Shown piece by piece: positions 20,746-31,269 of a DNA stretch of 64,000 nt. This DNA is from Cylindrotheca closterium (lineage: Eukaryota > Bacillariophyta > Bacillariophyceae > Bacillariales > Bacillariaceae). The DNA is taken from assembly GCA_933822405.4 (NCBI GenBank), contig CAKOGP040001858.1:62001-126000 (forward strand), given 5' to 3'. Under the pieces are notes generated by a model. The model was not told the DNA's origin and ran no database searches. It saw only the letters and a program-made list of their open reading frames with translations. Each line of letters opens with the position of its first letter. Within the stretch, counting starts at the first letter, position 1. The translations under genes were made by a program, and so were the position numbers.

Positions 20746-21323
20746 GTTTCTTGCGTCTGAAGTTTTTGTTGTTGTACCGTTGGACTCCCATCTGCTCTGT
20801 GCTCATGTCTCGACTTTTTTTTCTTTCTATCATCCCTTATTTCAAATCACATGAGTCAGTCAGTCGTCGATCCAACACATACATCGCGTGCAAACGATCT
20901 TACTTAGTGCCTTTTGACAAGACAAAAACGCTCTCTCTGACATCAGCAAGAGCGGGAGTTTGTTCCAGGCGTTTCAAAACTCTATAAATATATTTTTGGC
21001 GTGGTTGAGGTAACACGCAAGATCTGGTCCATTTTTTATGCACTTTCGTTCATGACCAAGTGCTCGCGCGCGGCAGATTTCTCCGACGCGGACACAAACG
21101 AATTTTGATGGCAAGTTTTTCTGGAAACCCAGTATTTGAGGCCTTTTTACTACCATGAACCTACCGGTACTGTAAACTACCAACCGAGGAGCCAAAGTGG
21201 CGCAATAGTGTATTGGCCTAGCAGTCCTAATAACCCTAAAATCATAGTGTATTGGCATTGTATCCCTAATATCTAATTATGATAGTATACATTCGAGGCT
21301 TACATTTTTCGAATTGGTTCTTG
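20746..21323. other. Intergenic region upstream of sulfotransferase gene
   Basis: About 580 bp, promoter side of the sulfotransferase and 3' side of the next minus-strand gene. TACCGGTA occurs at 21162-21169. A short near-duplicate (agtgtattggcctagcagtcctaat / agtgtattggcattgtatccctaat) lies at about 21206-21272. No coding frame was accepted. Confidence 0.55.
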
Positions 21324-22043
21324 TCAAGCTGCTCCTGCAATACTGTCTCCAATTGCTGTTCTCCTCGTCGTCAGCGATGTACTCAATGAAACATTGTAGT
21401 GAAAACCTTCCAGTATTCCGCATTGAGTGTTTCTGCCACTTTCAACCAAATACATTAATATTGATAGCATATATCGAAACCCTTTGTGTGCGAGAGCATT
21501 GTTGTTCTGTATTTGATGAATCATGGCCAAGTTATTGACGATTGCCAACACGAAAATGTAGTTCGAATGACAGTTCTCTTTCTTTTGAATATCAAAAGCC
21601 AGCTCGTAGAGAATCAACGCTTTCTGTAGATGAAAGTCTCTGTCTCTCGGTGCAATAGGCTCCAATGCTTGTAGATGGTGCGACAGCGCAAGGTTGAAAA
21701 CCAGAATGACTGAGATTATCTCACGCTTCATCGTGCCACAAATCACATTCGATTCGTTCGGTATTCGAATTGGGCTGTTATAGAGATATAAAGTTCCATT
21801 TTCCTTGAAAGTGGGGTCTTGACTGCATAGCATGCAATGGTCAAGGCTCAGTACTTGCGTCCCATCATCATAGGAACTCCTTTCACAATAATCATAACTT
21901 CTTTCGTAAGACCCTCCTCCACAACCTGGGAACCGCATTATGCTATTCGAAAGACTAGCGATGGCATCACTGTATTTCCCATCTTCCATGAAAGAAGCTG
22001 CAGCATTGTTTTGATAAGCTTCCGACAACGCTTGTTGGCTCAT
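21324..22043 (-). CDS. Small TPR-like protein of an expanded lineage family
   Basis: Single exon, 239 residues from ATG 22043. The N-terminus has a helical TPR-like hairpin (SEAYQNNAAASFMEDGKYSDAIASLSNSI), and the middle has two more helix pairs (ILVFNLALSHHLQAL; FVLAIVNNLAMIHQIQNN) separated by LHLQKALILYELAFDIQ-type helices. A short YLYNSPIRIP strand precedes them. The protein at 30622-31269 has the same order: YNRPLAIS, LNLAMAYHRQA, IIAVNNISEIHY, and an Ala-rich end. I recall many such short tandem-helix proteins in raphid diatoms, without known function. No signal peptide or catalytic motif. The domain name is by pattern only. Confidence 0.6.
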   Translation of the reverse strand: MSQQALSEAYQNNAAASFMEDGKYSDAIASLSNSIMRFPGCGGGSYERSYDYCERSSYDDGTQVLSLDHCMLCSQDPTFKENGTLYLYNSPIRIPNESNVICGTMKREIISVILVFNLALSHHLQALEPIAPRDRDFHLQKALILYELAFDIQKKENCHSNYIFVLAIVNNLAMIHQIQNNNALAHKGFRYMLSILMYLVESGRNTQCGILEGFHYNVSLSTSLTTRRTAIGDSIAGAA

Positions 22044-22402
22044 GTTTCTTTTTTAAAAACGACGGGGAGTTCAAAATAATGAGTGTATACAAATAGTCGT
22101 GGTGTTCTGCTTTGAGCTCAATTTGTCTTGAATTACTCCGGTGTTGACCTTTGTTTTTTACATATAACGAAAACATGCTGGTCGTAGAACTTCGATTTTT
22201 ACAAAGAGAACTTTATGCAACTACCACCAAACATTCAAATAGCTCTTCCGGAACCATATATAAAAATATATCTACATTTGCATTTGCACATGGTATCTCT
22301 TCTTCTGCTCAACATTATTTGTGCTCCTTCACAACATTTTCGTCAGAGCTCACACCACACAAAGCTGCGTTGTCAATATGTATACAAGCTAAATTTAAAG
22401 AT
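22044..22402. other. Intergenic spacer between two minus-strand genes
   Basis: About 360 bp: promoter side of the small TPR-like gene and 3' side of the large carboxykinase-like gene. AT-rich, with tatataaaaatatat near 22257. No coding frame accepted. Confidence 0.5.
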
Positions 22403-25400
22403 CTACAGACCTACAAGGTGGCCGCGTTTAGTTTCGATGCCATCAGCCATGGCCGCCTCCTTTGTCTTGGTTTGAGTGTAACCGTCGTGGATAGGATCGG
22501 CACCGATAGTTCCGACAAGACTCTTGATGTACGAATCGGTCTTTGTGGTATCAAGTTGCTTCTTGGCTTCCTTCAAACGGTCACTGATACGAAGGTGTTC
22601 TGCTTGTCTCTCGTATCCTGGGCGTTCCAAAAACTCTTCCAAGTACTTGATCTTCTTGGTCCACAAGCGAGTGTCAATATCTTGCTTCTTGGTAAGGCGA
22701 TCTTGATACCACTGACTGTTGATGAGGTAGTCTCTGGTGAACATTGATCGAATTGAAGGATCCTGGATGGACTTTCCATTGTAGTGACCATAAGCCATCA
22801 CATGAAGTACTGCGCGAAGCGGAGGGCAAGCATCTTCGATGATACCATCATCAAAGTACAACTTGGCGGACTTTTCCATGGCTTGGGCAATATTTTCAAC
22901 ACCGTCCACGAAGACGGCCAAATCTTGCTTTTCGGGCTGAAGCATATCATTCGCAAAGACTCCAGATGGGTTGTCGAAGATGCGGCAGAAGAAATAGTTG
23001 ACGAACTTGGTAGTGATGCGATATCCCAGCCGAGATGCAGGGATTGTGCGCCCTTCATAATCAAAGTCCTCGATTGGTTCCAGGTATTTGTTCTCAATGA
23101 GATAGGCAGGATTTCGTTCTTTTGCAGTCATGCGACACCAGAGTTCTGGAATGAGCAAACTGATATCATGATCCACCCTGTACTTTGGCCCAATCCACCC
23201 AGCTGCACTGCTGAATCCGCCGTATTCCGTTAGAATCATGGAAACCAACATGTTGTTCAAGTCAGCAGTTGCTCCAATTGCATTGAAAGGTCCCTTGCTC
23301 AAGGCTCCTTCGGATCCAGCGCCGGTAGTACTTGGGCTCTTTCCAGTGACACAGCAGACGTAATCCATGATCAACTCAGGCAGCTCTTGGAAGTGAATGG
23401 GATTGTAAACACAGAGAGGACGAATCTTAGTTCCATCCAACTCATCGGGTGGATTATTTCTCCTTCCACTCAACACACCCGCAACTGGGAATACGCAAGG
23501 GTCAGAAACTGGAATGCGACGGTACAGGCGTGCGCCGAATTCAGCCAAGTAGCGATCGCGAGGCATGGAGACATCAGGTCGAACTTGCAAATAGCGAGGA
23601 TTCTTGGTTGGTCCTCCGGCAACAATCCTGGGCTTCGCAGAGCAAATACTGTTCACGGTACCATTGGCTGCGTCCTTCATGTGTTGTTGCATGTCGGGAG
23701 TGAAAAGGTCCCAGAAGTATAGTTCCTCGGTGAGATCCTTCATTTCACCGGGCTTGATTGGCTGGAAGTTCGAACAGAAGAGACCACTCTCCGACATATC
23801 CTTTTCAGTTTGCTTGTCATATCCTGGATGGATGGCTTCGTCTGGTCGCTGGAAGAGACGCCACTCGCAGTTTTGGGAGATCTTCAACGAAGGGTAGGCG
23901 GAATATTCACTCGGTAGTCCAGGAATTTGTTCCCGTGGCACGACGACGCTCGCTGTGATGTCGTCTTCCATCTGCACCTTGTCAGAAGCGATAAAGTCTT
24001 GACGCATCTTGAAGTTGCGCCAATTTCCGTCCAATCCAAATCCAACACGGAGATACGAGCCAACCAATTGACGGTCGTCGAATTTGAGCTCATGACCAGC
24101 AACTCCATTCGTAACAGCGACATTGAAATGCTTCTGCCAATCGGCGCCCATCTCTGCCTTGTAGCTGCTCTTGATTGAGAAGACGATTGCCAGGATACCT
24201 GGAGGAATGGTTCCCAAGAAATCGTTGTGCTCCTTGGTGTACATGTCATCGGGAGTGAGAAGCTTGATGACTGATCCAAGAGTACGTTCCATGCTCAAGA
24301 TGCGTCGAGAAGGATCCGATCGTCCCTTGCGGAACTCTGGAAGCAAACATTCGCTGTAGTCTCTGTCAATAATCTTCTTGACGACCGCCATATCTTCATC
24401 ATAGTTGCCAATGTAAATGGGTCCATAGATAACAGCATCGTTCAAAGACTTAGAAATCTCGGACTTGCCTCCTCCGCTGACCGTAGATGGCTTGTGACAG
24501 AAGGTTGGTTCTGCAATGGTTCCGACCAAACGCCACTTGGAGACAGTTGGATGACGCTCTACGCGAACCTTGTATCCACTTGGGCTGACGTAGATGTGGT
24601 TGGGCAAGATGCGGATGGTTTGCTCCTTGCCAGTAGCAACGTTTGTGAACTTGGCTGTCTGAGTTTGAGTGTTCAGCTCCATGTCTTCAGGAAGCAAATG
24701 GATTTCAGGATATTCCTTGTCCGTAGCATATCCTTCAGGGTGCCTAGTGACGGCATCTCCCAATAGCTCCAAGGCATCTTCATATTTGTATGTATTCGCG
24801 ATATGTTTTGAGGGCACTAGCACTTGTTGGTAGCGTGGATTGGACTTGCACTTTTCTCCGAGGTTGGTGGCCTTGAATGCCAAAGCACCACCAGCATGCT
24901 CCTCTTCGGCCAGACCGAAGACATTGGCAGTCAATCCAATTTGTGTCTTGGTTTCCTTTTTGCAGTAGCCTGGGAGCAAAGGTAAATTAGGAAGGAGGGC
25001 ATTGTTAGATGTTGAGATTAGCCATTTCCATTGTTCATTCTTCCACACATTTTGCACTTACCAAAATAGTTGTCAGCCAAGATGGTCACCATGATACCGC
25101 GTTCATCACGAAGAGTGATCTTGAATGGCTTTCCTCCATTGTATGGTTCGTCCTCCTTGGTCCAGCACAAGCCCTTGGACTTTTGGTATTCGGTCGCTTC
25201 CGAGACATGAGGCAAGCCCAAGTCTTTCTTGAGGCACTGTCGCAAGTGTGGTGCCAAGACGACACATCCAGTGGTACCAGTCCAACCGTCGACGTCCAAA
25301 CCAGCGTCGTTCTCAGGAAGACTTGGGTCACCAGCGTTTCCAAAGATGGATTCGACGAAATCTAAATTTGCAACACAGGATCCAGGAACAAAGAATCGGA

Positions 25401-26079
25401 CCTCGAGGCGCTTCTCGGGAACTTTTCCTGGAATGGCGGGGCATGCAAGTGGACGCAGCTGCAAAGAGACCATGCTCTGAGCAGGAAACTTCCAGTTGGA
25501 AGTGTAAGGGATGGTGTTGAGATCCTTCGGAGGAAGGAAGGCTGCTTGCAGAAGTCGGGCATAGGTCACAAGAGGAACCGCAATCTTGTCAGCAGGGATA
25601 GGAAGACCATAGTCGGCGACATGGAAGACTCCCTTTGTGGTGCGCTTGTCGTTGATTGGGTTATGCAAGACACCTCCCTTGGAAAGACGGTAGCTTGAGA
25701 TCTCACTGTTGTGAAATTCATTGGCACCGTCGGGGAAGGACAGTTCTCTTGCCAATCCGTAGCGATCGACACATAGAGTCGAGTTGGGAAGTTGAATCTT
25801 CTCTCCTGTTGCTTTAAGGGCATCGTTAAGAAAGTCTTGGACACGAGTGTCCATTGGACAAAGACGCGATTCGAGCTGGCGAGACTGTTCTCGATAAACT
25901 CGGAAAAGGTCAGATGCGACGTTTTGAGTGAACTCGTCGTTTTGCACATCGTATCCTTGAGCTGCGAGCTTCACATTGATGATCTTGCGAAGCATCTCGC
26001 TATCAGTCACTGGTGTTTGACCACCTTCTTTGTTGAGTCCAACATGACGATTCCAGTCTTCGATGATGGGGGATGTCAT
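22403..26079 (-). CDS. Putative PPi-type phosphoenolpyruvate carboxykinase
   Basis: Two exons on the minus strand, 26079-25062 and 24969-22403 (92-bp intron, donor gtaagt, acceptor tcccag), 1194 residues. The junction rebuilds DNYFGYCKKETKTQIG. The length and segments such as YIGNYDEDMAVVKKIIDRDY, SGRRNNPPDELDGTKIRP, KSPSTTGAGSEGALSKGP and WIGPKYRVDHDISLLIPE resemble, as far as I remember, the ~1100-1200-residue PPi-dependent PEPCK family first described in Entamoeba and Propionibacterium. That enzyme interconverts oxaloacetate plus pyrophosphate with PEP plus phosphate and CO2. It is unlike ATP- or GTP-PEPCKs in length. No targeting peptide is obvious (MTSPIIEDWNRHVGLN), so cytosolic location is likely. 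If the family is wrong, this is simply a large conserved soluble enzyme. No frameshift or missing segment was noticed. Confidence 0.62.
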
Positions 26080-26646
26080 GGTTGAACTAAAGTCTGTTGT
26101 TTTCGCTTGTGTTTTTGTAAAGTGAGACGAGGAATCTACCTCGACTTTTTAGTTGTGGTTCTGGCTTCTGGTATCTTCTCGTATCTGGCTTACCAGAAGC
26201 CAAATCTTGATGGTTTGGTTCGCGTCGGTCTTGTACCATCACGGTTCGCATCCGCACATTCTCACATCGCGTCAAAAAGCGGACGAAGGAGATGAATTAG
26301 TTTTGTTTTCGTTTGTCTACTATTGGTGATAACTTCATTACGCTTTGTATTTCAATCTCGCTGAAGGCTTAACTTGCATCATCTTTATATTGACTGACAT
26401 AATGGCAGTGCTTTATTTTACCAACAAAGGTTGCTTTCGTGGTAATGGTGTGGTCCGGTTGTATGATTGAATCGTCGACTAAATAGAATACGGTAGAAGT
26501 ACGGACTCACGGCGAAGATTGCAGAACACAAATACACAAACCATCAACACAGTCACTCAACAACTTCCCTCACTTTGGGCCGAAGATTCACTAGAAAAAC
26601 CCGAACAGTATTACTATTCACCACACGTGCGTTATCTTATTCTCCT
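26080..26646. other. Intergenic region upstream of carboxykinase-like gene
   Basis: About 570 bp between two minus-strand genes; promoter side of the carboxykinase-like gene. It holds A/T-rich DNA and short cacacac-type stretches. No coding frame accepted. Confidence 0.5.
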
Positions 26647-27720
26647 CTACCGAACATGTCCCTGTGCTTCAATAATTGCAATTTCGGCAAGTTGAGCATG
26701 ATTGGCCCTGAATCGCTTCATTGTTGCTAGAGTTCGGGAATGATCTGGACCCAAATCGTGTCGGTAAATGCGTAATGCTGTGGCCCACTCGTAGGATGCC
26801 TCTTCTAACCGTTCAAGAGATTGAAATGTCGCTGCTAATTTGCATCGAACATGAGCTTGGGCTGTGCGGAGATAGGATTCCTTCTCGTCTTGTATAATCA
26901 GACATTTTCGGTACTCTTCTAGCGCCACATGTAAATTGCCGCTGGCATACATGCAGTCCGCAGAAACTTCGTGTTCTATTGCATTCTTGATACGGACTGT
27001 ACGACAGTGAGCTTCCAGCTGTCCCCAGTTGTGTGATAAGGCCACCTCCATCAAATGTTCTACATGTTTTGTCATTGACTCCATTTCTTCATAGTTGGCA
27101 CTGATTCTCCAAGCTCGATACAGTTCCTTCTCAGCCTCACCCATCTGAAAAGTGCCCATCATGGCTTGTCCAAGCGCATAATGACATTTTGCTTTTCGTT
27201 CGAGAAAGTCTTGCTGCCTTTCCACTGAAACCTCCGCCATCGGGGGAATTTTATCGTACAAATTGAGTGCCTTTTTGAGTTCGAACAAGCTCCGACTATA
27301 CTTTCCCATATGGAGCCAATACCATCCTCGATGAAAATAGCCCTGCGCTGAATGCATTTTGTCTTCGCGTTCCATAATGCGTTGAGCGGCTTGCTGCTTG
27401 TCCCACCAAGTACACCAATCATCATCACATAGCTTCCTCGCTAGTAAAAGTTTCCTCGTCAGTAGCAGGTTTTCATCGTTGGACATATTCTTTGCAATCG
27501 AATCAGACCAGTACTGTAGAAGAGCTCCATGGTCTTCTTCATTGTTGGAAAAGCTTTCGGCACGAGATCGTATCATTCTATTCTTTGCTCTTCTTTGCGC
27601 TTCCTCTCTCCTTACTTTGTTTTTGGCAAGATGACGATACTGCGAATAACCGGCAGTTATCTTTTGGTAGCCGTCATAATCTGGTAACTTCCTCAACCAG
27701 CAGCAGTAAGCTTGGAACAC
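26647..27720 (-). CDS. TPR-repeat protein (5' end unresolved)
   Basis: About 357 codons on the minus strand. The frame opens after an in-frame stop near 27730 without an ATG (the first codon is GTG), so either a short upstream exon is spliced in at an acceptor near 27724 (accaacag) or translation starts at the ATG of NRMIRSRAESF (27576). The N-terminal residues YQKITAGYSQYRHLAKNKVRREEAQRR look coding. The central and C-terminal parts are helical repeats of TPR type: AQGYFHRGWYWLHMGKYSRSL, AKCHYALGQAMMGTFQMGEAE, ADCMYASGNLHVALEEYRK, KLAATFQSLERLEEASYEWAT, ALRIYRHDLGPDHSRTLATM; the last resembles kinesin-light-chain-type repeats. Probably a scaffolding protein; partners unknown. Shares a short divergent upstream region with the next gene. 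Confidence 0.7.
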   Translation of the reverse strand: MFQAYCCWLRKLPDYDGYQKITAGYSQYRHLAKNKVRREEAQRRAKNRMIRSRAESFSNNEEDHGALLQYWSDSIAKNMSNDENLLLTRKLLLARKLCDDDWCTWWDKQQAAQRIMEREDKMHSAQGYFHRGWYWLHMGKYSRSLFELKKALNLYDKIPPMAEVSVERQQDFLERKAKCHYALGQAMMGTFQMGEAEKELYRAWRISANYEEMESMTKHVEHLMEVALSHNWGQLEAHCRTVRIKNAIEHEVSADCMYASGNLHVALEEYRKCLIIQDEKESYLRTAQAHVRCKLAATFQSLERLEEASYEWATALRIYRHDLGPDHSRTLATMKRFRANHAQLAEIAIIEAQGHVR

Positions 27721-27959
27721 AGTCTGTTGGTGAAGTTTTCATGTTCCAGAAAACGTTGCCTCTCCGTTCACCGTCCTTGAATACCGGTATATGCCTCATC
27801 ATCTCTCTTTTTCTTTCAAGGATCGTCGCGCATCGACGGGCTCTCAACGCAGAACGCGACCACGGCCGGCACAAATACTTAGACACGGTGACGTGCGTTG
27901 CATCTCCAGAATTTTCCTAGGTGCAACTCAAGAGATGCAGAGAACAAGTTGCAAACTTG

Positions 27960-29564
27960 ATGCTAAACCCTTGCTTGATGTTCGAAGTGGAGCCTGTTGA
28001 AAGAATCTCACCACGAGGTCAACTCGCGTGGATCAATGACACCATAATACACATATCATCCTGTAACCGAGAGGTAAAAGCTTATTCTTCAGTTGATCAA
28101 CGATTGAAAAATGATGACCAAAAAGATAAACAACACAATGCTCCAGATCTGATTCGAGTGAGCAACTCGGATCTGTCGGAACTGACGCTCCCACGGAGTT
28201 TGCGCTCGATCCACTGTGAATCGGCTTGGACGACGCTAGAGCCGAATCGCGAGTCTCAAACCAATGGTCTAGACTCGATACTTTCAAGATGCGCAGCAAA
28301 TCTCACCTCGTCTTCGTGGTTGTCGAAAACAAAAGGCGAAGCATATTCTGTGGAATCCCATAAAGCAGAGGACACATCATCGAATTCTTCCAATCATTCG
28401 TCGACTTTGTCTCAATCCAAAGCATTTTCCCACGTGGATGAAAATCCCGAAGTTCAAGCCCCGAACGTGACTTTTGCTGCAACAAAAGATATTGAAAGAA
28501 GCCAAAAGACGAATGATCCAAGTATTGGTGCTACTGGACAAAACTCGATCTTTTCAGGATACACAGCGTATCTGAACTTGTTCGAGACAGAGGACGAAGC
28601 ATATTCCGTGGCATCCATCACAGCAGAGGACACACCAGAATCGGGATCGACGCCCTTGTCTTCTCCAGTCAAAACATCGTACCAAGAAGAGGAGGCGAAT
28701 TCCCAAATCCAGGCTAGTAGTAGTAGCAGCAGCAGCAGTAGTATTACTTTCAAGGTACTGACAACAAAAGAGGATGTGGAAAGTCAGCACTTATTCATTG
28801 GTGAAATGCCAAAGATCGGATCTCATCAATCGAAGTATCGCAATTCTTGCCTCCAAGAGACGGGTAGAAACGAAGAACAATCGAGAGCAAGAACCAGTTC
28901 ATCAGAACGAGGCCATGAAGTGACCAAGAAGCCTAGTACGATAAAGGACGAAACTGATATTAATATTCGAACGACCGAATCCACCAATGGCGACAGAGTA
29001 GAGTCGTGTTGGAAAGAGATGCAAGGGCATGAAATCATTGATACTACTAGGCATTTGTCATCAACGCCACTGACTGAAAAGGACTATGATACAACGAACG
29101 TCGGTCCACCACCAAGCAATTTAGAAAAGGACAATGCTGACAAAGGCCGCTGTGAAATTTTTGACTCGGAGTTTGAATGCAATGATGAGCACAAAGGTGT
29201 CCGAATACTCGCCCTTCACTTGCTAACCTCCTGCTGGCCCAAGAAGACGACAATGAGGAAGAATATGCATGGAATGAGGAGCATTCCACAGGCACCAGAA
29301 ACTGACCTTGACTCCTCCTCGACTTTTGGCAATACCGACGACTCTCCGGTTGGAGAACTCGACTCAAGACGCTTCAAAACAACAATTCGACCAAGAACAG
29401 GTTTTTCCAAGGTATTGAAACGATTGAAAAAGCACAAAGAACAACAACAAACAGTCGAGATATCGTTTCCAGAAACCACTCATTCAGAAACTCAACCAGC
29501 AGAATGTTTAGCAGCAGAGTGGGAGATCGTTGACGAAACACTGGGGGGAGTGGTGGAGCTTTAG
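27960..29564 (+). CDS. Ser/Thr-rich, mostly disordered protein of unknown function
   Basis: Open frame of 534 codons from ATG 27960; the frame continues upstream to 27921, directly after a TAG that could also be a splice acceptor (ttttcctag), so a first exon may exist. The protein is rich in Ser, Thr, Glu and Asn, with an imperfect internal repeat (SKTKGEAYSVESHKAEDTSS at ~125 and FETEDEAYSVASITAEDTPE at ~227) and a Ser run (nine Ser). Near the C-terminus are a basic segment (TGFSKVLKRLKKHKEQQQ) and the end EWEIVDETLGGVVEL. No domain recognised. Length and the lack of stops argue it is real. Confidence 0.55.
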   Translation: MLNPCLMFEVEPVERISPRGQLAWINDTIIHISSCNREVKAYSSVDQRLKNDDQKDKQHNAPDLIRVSNSDLSELTLPRSLRSIHCESAWTTLEPNRESQTNGLDSILSRCAANLTSSSWLSKTKGEAYSVESHKAEDTSSNSSNHSSTLSQSKAFSHVDENPEVQAPNVTFAATKDIERSQKTNDPSIGATGQNSIFSGYTAYLNLFETEDEAYSVASITAEDTPESGSTPLSSPVKTSYQEEEANSQIQASSSSSSSSSITFKVLTTKEDVESQHLFIGEMPKIGSHQSKYRNSCLQETGRNEEQSRARTSSSERGHEVTKKPSTIKDETDINIRTTESTNGDRVESCWKEMQGHEIIDTTRHLSSTPLTEKDYDTTNVGPPPSNLEKDNADKGRCEIFDSEFECNDEHKGVRILALHLLTSCWPKKTTMRKNMHGMRSIPQAPETDLDSSSTFGNTDDSPVGELDSRRFKTTIRPRTGFSKVLKRLKKHKEQQQTVEISFPETTHSETQPAECLAAEWEIVDETLGGVVEL

Positions 29565-30621
29565 AACTACTGCATCATAATCGTCGTGTCTAGATGAGCG
29601 CACCTTGTTCTTGTCTGATGATTGATTTGTCCACAATAGTGATAGTGATCGGCCCCCGTTTGATTTTATTCATTCATCCTGCAGACTTTTCGATTCGCTG
29701 AGACGACTTTTGTGTATGTGGTGTGTGGTGGGAGAGAGATAGAGAGTGCGCTATATAGCTGGTACCGCAAGTAGGGACTCTTGTAATTAATTATCTCTCA
29801 CCCAGTGCCACATTCGAATATCATTGATCAGACGACATCTTCAAGATGGGAGCAAGCAACAACAAGCATGGCCTTCACTAACAAGCTACGGCTGGGTGAA
29901 GCAAGGCAGATGGCGGTAGCTATCCATTTGGTTCAAACAAGAGAAACTCGTTGCAGCACTACTGCCCTCTACTCTGTCACAGAAAAGCGGGATCATACAG
30001 CAGGACTAGTTGATACAACGGCCACTTGCTATTAGAAGTGTGTCTGTCGTTGCACTTTCCCAGCTGACCCTGAAGTCTTCAAAACCGCGGGAACGGTTTC
30101 TGTGAGGTCCGGTTCAACAGGAAAGACACGATGGCGCCTCTGCTGTGTCGTTCTTTGAACTTTTCCAGATGGTTCGAGTCAAAACGCTTTATGGAAGGTG
30201 TCAAGTCTTGACTTCATTTTTCTTCACGATTATCAAGAATCGCGAACCGAAAAGGCCACGTAAGTGTTGGTCATTTCGTTTTCCCCTACAAACCGAATTT
30301 TGAGCACCACGTCAGTCCGCATCAGATTCTTTGCTTTGTCTCTGCCATGTTTTCCATTAAGTCGAGTGTTGGAAGCCGAAGCCTTTCTGTCCAACAAGGT
30401 CCGGTTAACACTTATGTACCCAAGCTACATGCACAATCTGACGATCTCATTTCCACTTTCATTTATAGACGAGGGACAATTTGTTCGTTTCCTGCGCAAT
30501 GTTCCAACGTAGAATTCCTACCAAGTCTTCCAGCGTCACCATATTCCTTGCACCTCGGGATCGACAAAAAGGTCACAAAAACGAAATCAAGGAGAAGGAC
30601 ACAACCCAAATCATCGTAACT
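29565..30621. other. Long intergenic region upstream of small TPR-like gene
   Basis: About 1060 bp. Contains a gagagagata run near 29733 and a promoter region for the next gene. Short frames at 29805-30035 and 30347-30619 lack an ATG start or any recognised feature. A frame in phase with the next CDS extends upstream to 30481, with one ATG at 30499. Confidence 0.5.
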
Positions 30622-31269
30622 ATGATTCAATCCATCCAACAGATCATTCACATGAACAACCATGGTGTCTCCTTGCTAGGCAGCGAGGATGACCAAAAAG
30701 CAGTATCAGCCTTCACAACCTCATTGTTAGCACTGCAAAAGCTTCTAGGCACTGGAGATCAAAGCTGTCCGTTGAAGACAAGTGCAGATGTGGACTGCTA
30801 TGTCACTGCACTGCCTGCCAAGGAGTCACTTCGACACCTTGAAGGCAAAAGCTACTACATCTACAACAGACCTCTTGCTATCAGCCTCGGAAACTCTTCC
30901 GACATTCAGCTATACTCTGCCTGCACAATTCTGAACCTTGCCATGGCATACCACCGACAAGCCAAGAAAACCTGCAACAACCTATGCACCAAGAAGGCAG
31001 AGTCGATGTACGACATGATCATCACTCTCCTTCAATCAAGAACAGATCCTACTTCCATGTCTGTCAGGATAATTGCTGTCAACAACATCTCGGAAATTCA
31101 CTACGAATCTGGCCGATTCGATCAAGCACGAGAGGAATTGCAATGGCTTTCAGCAGCCATTCATCAAGGGGGACCAAACGTTGACTTCTTCGAACAAAGA
31201 GATCTAGACCTTCTACTTCTCAACATTCTTGTTCTGCTAACACCGCCACATGCAGCTGCAGCTGCTTGA
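30622..31269 (+). CDS. Small TPR-like protein, paralogue of the gene at 21324-22043
   Basis: Single exon. ATG 30622 gives 215 residues; an in-frame ATG at 30499 would give 256, but the intervening residues (RRIPTKSSSVTIFLAPRDRQKG) look non-coding compared with the paralogue, which begins close to the first helix. Pattern shared with the paralogue: helical hairpin (NNHGVSLLGSEDDQKAVSAFTTS), strand YIYNRPLAISL, helix pair ACTILNLAMAYHRQAKK / KAESMYDMIITLLQS, helix IIAVNNISEIHYESGRFDQARE, and C-terminal LLLLNILVLLTPPHAAAAA. No signal peptide. Function unknown; a regulatory scaffold is only a guess. Confidence 0.6.
   Translation: MIQSIQQIIHMNNHGVSLLGSEDDQKAVSAFTTSLLALQKLLGTGDQSCPLKTSADVDCYVTALPAKESLRHLEGKSYYIYNRPLAISLGNSSDIQLYSACTILNLAMAYHRQAKKTCNNLCTKKAESMYDMIITLLQSRTDPTSMSVRIIAVNNISEIHYESGRFDQAREELQWLSAAIHQGGPNVDFFEQRDLDLLLLNILVLLTPPHAAAAA

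Noticed and set aside
29805..30035. 76-codon plus-strand frame
   Set aside because: Starts with GTG, no features, lies in a long non-coding stretch.
30150..30190. ggttcgagtca, like a tRNA B box
   Set aside because: No matching A box, acceptor stem or cloverleaf could be found around it.
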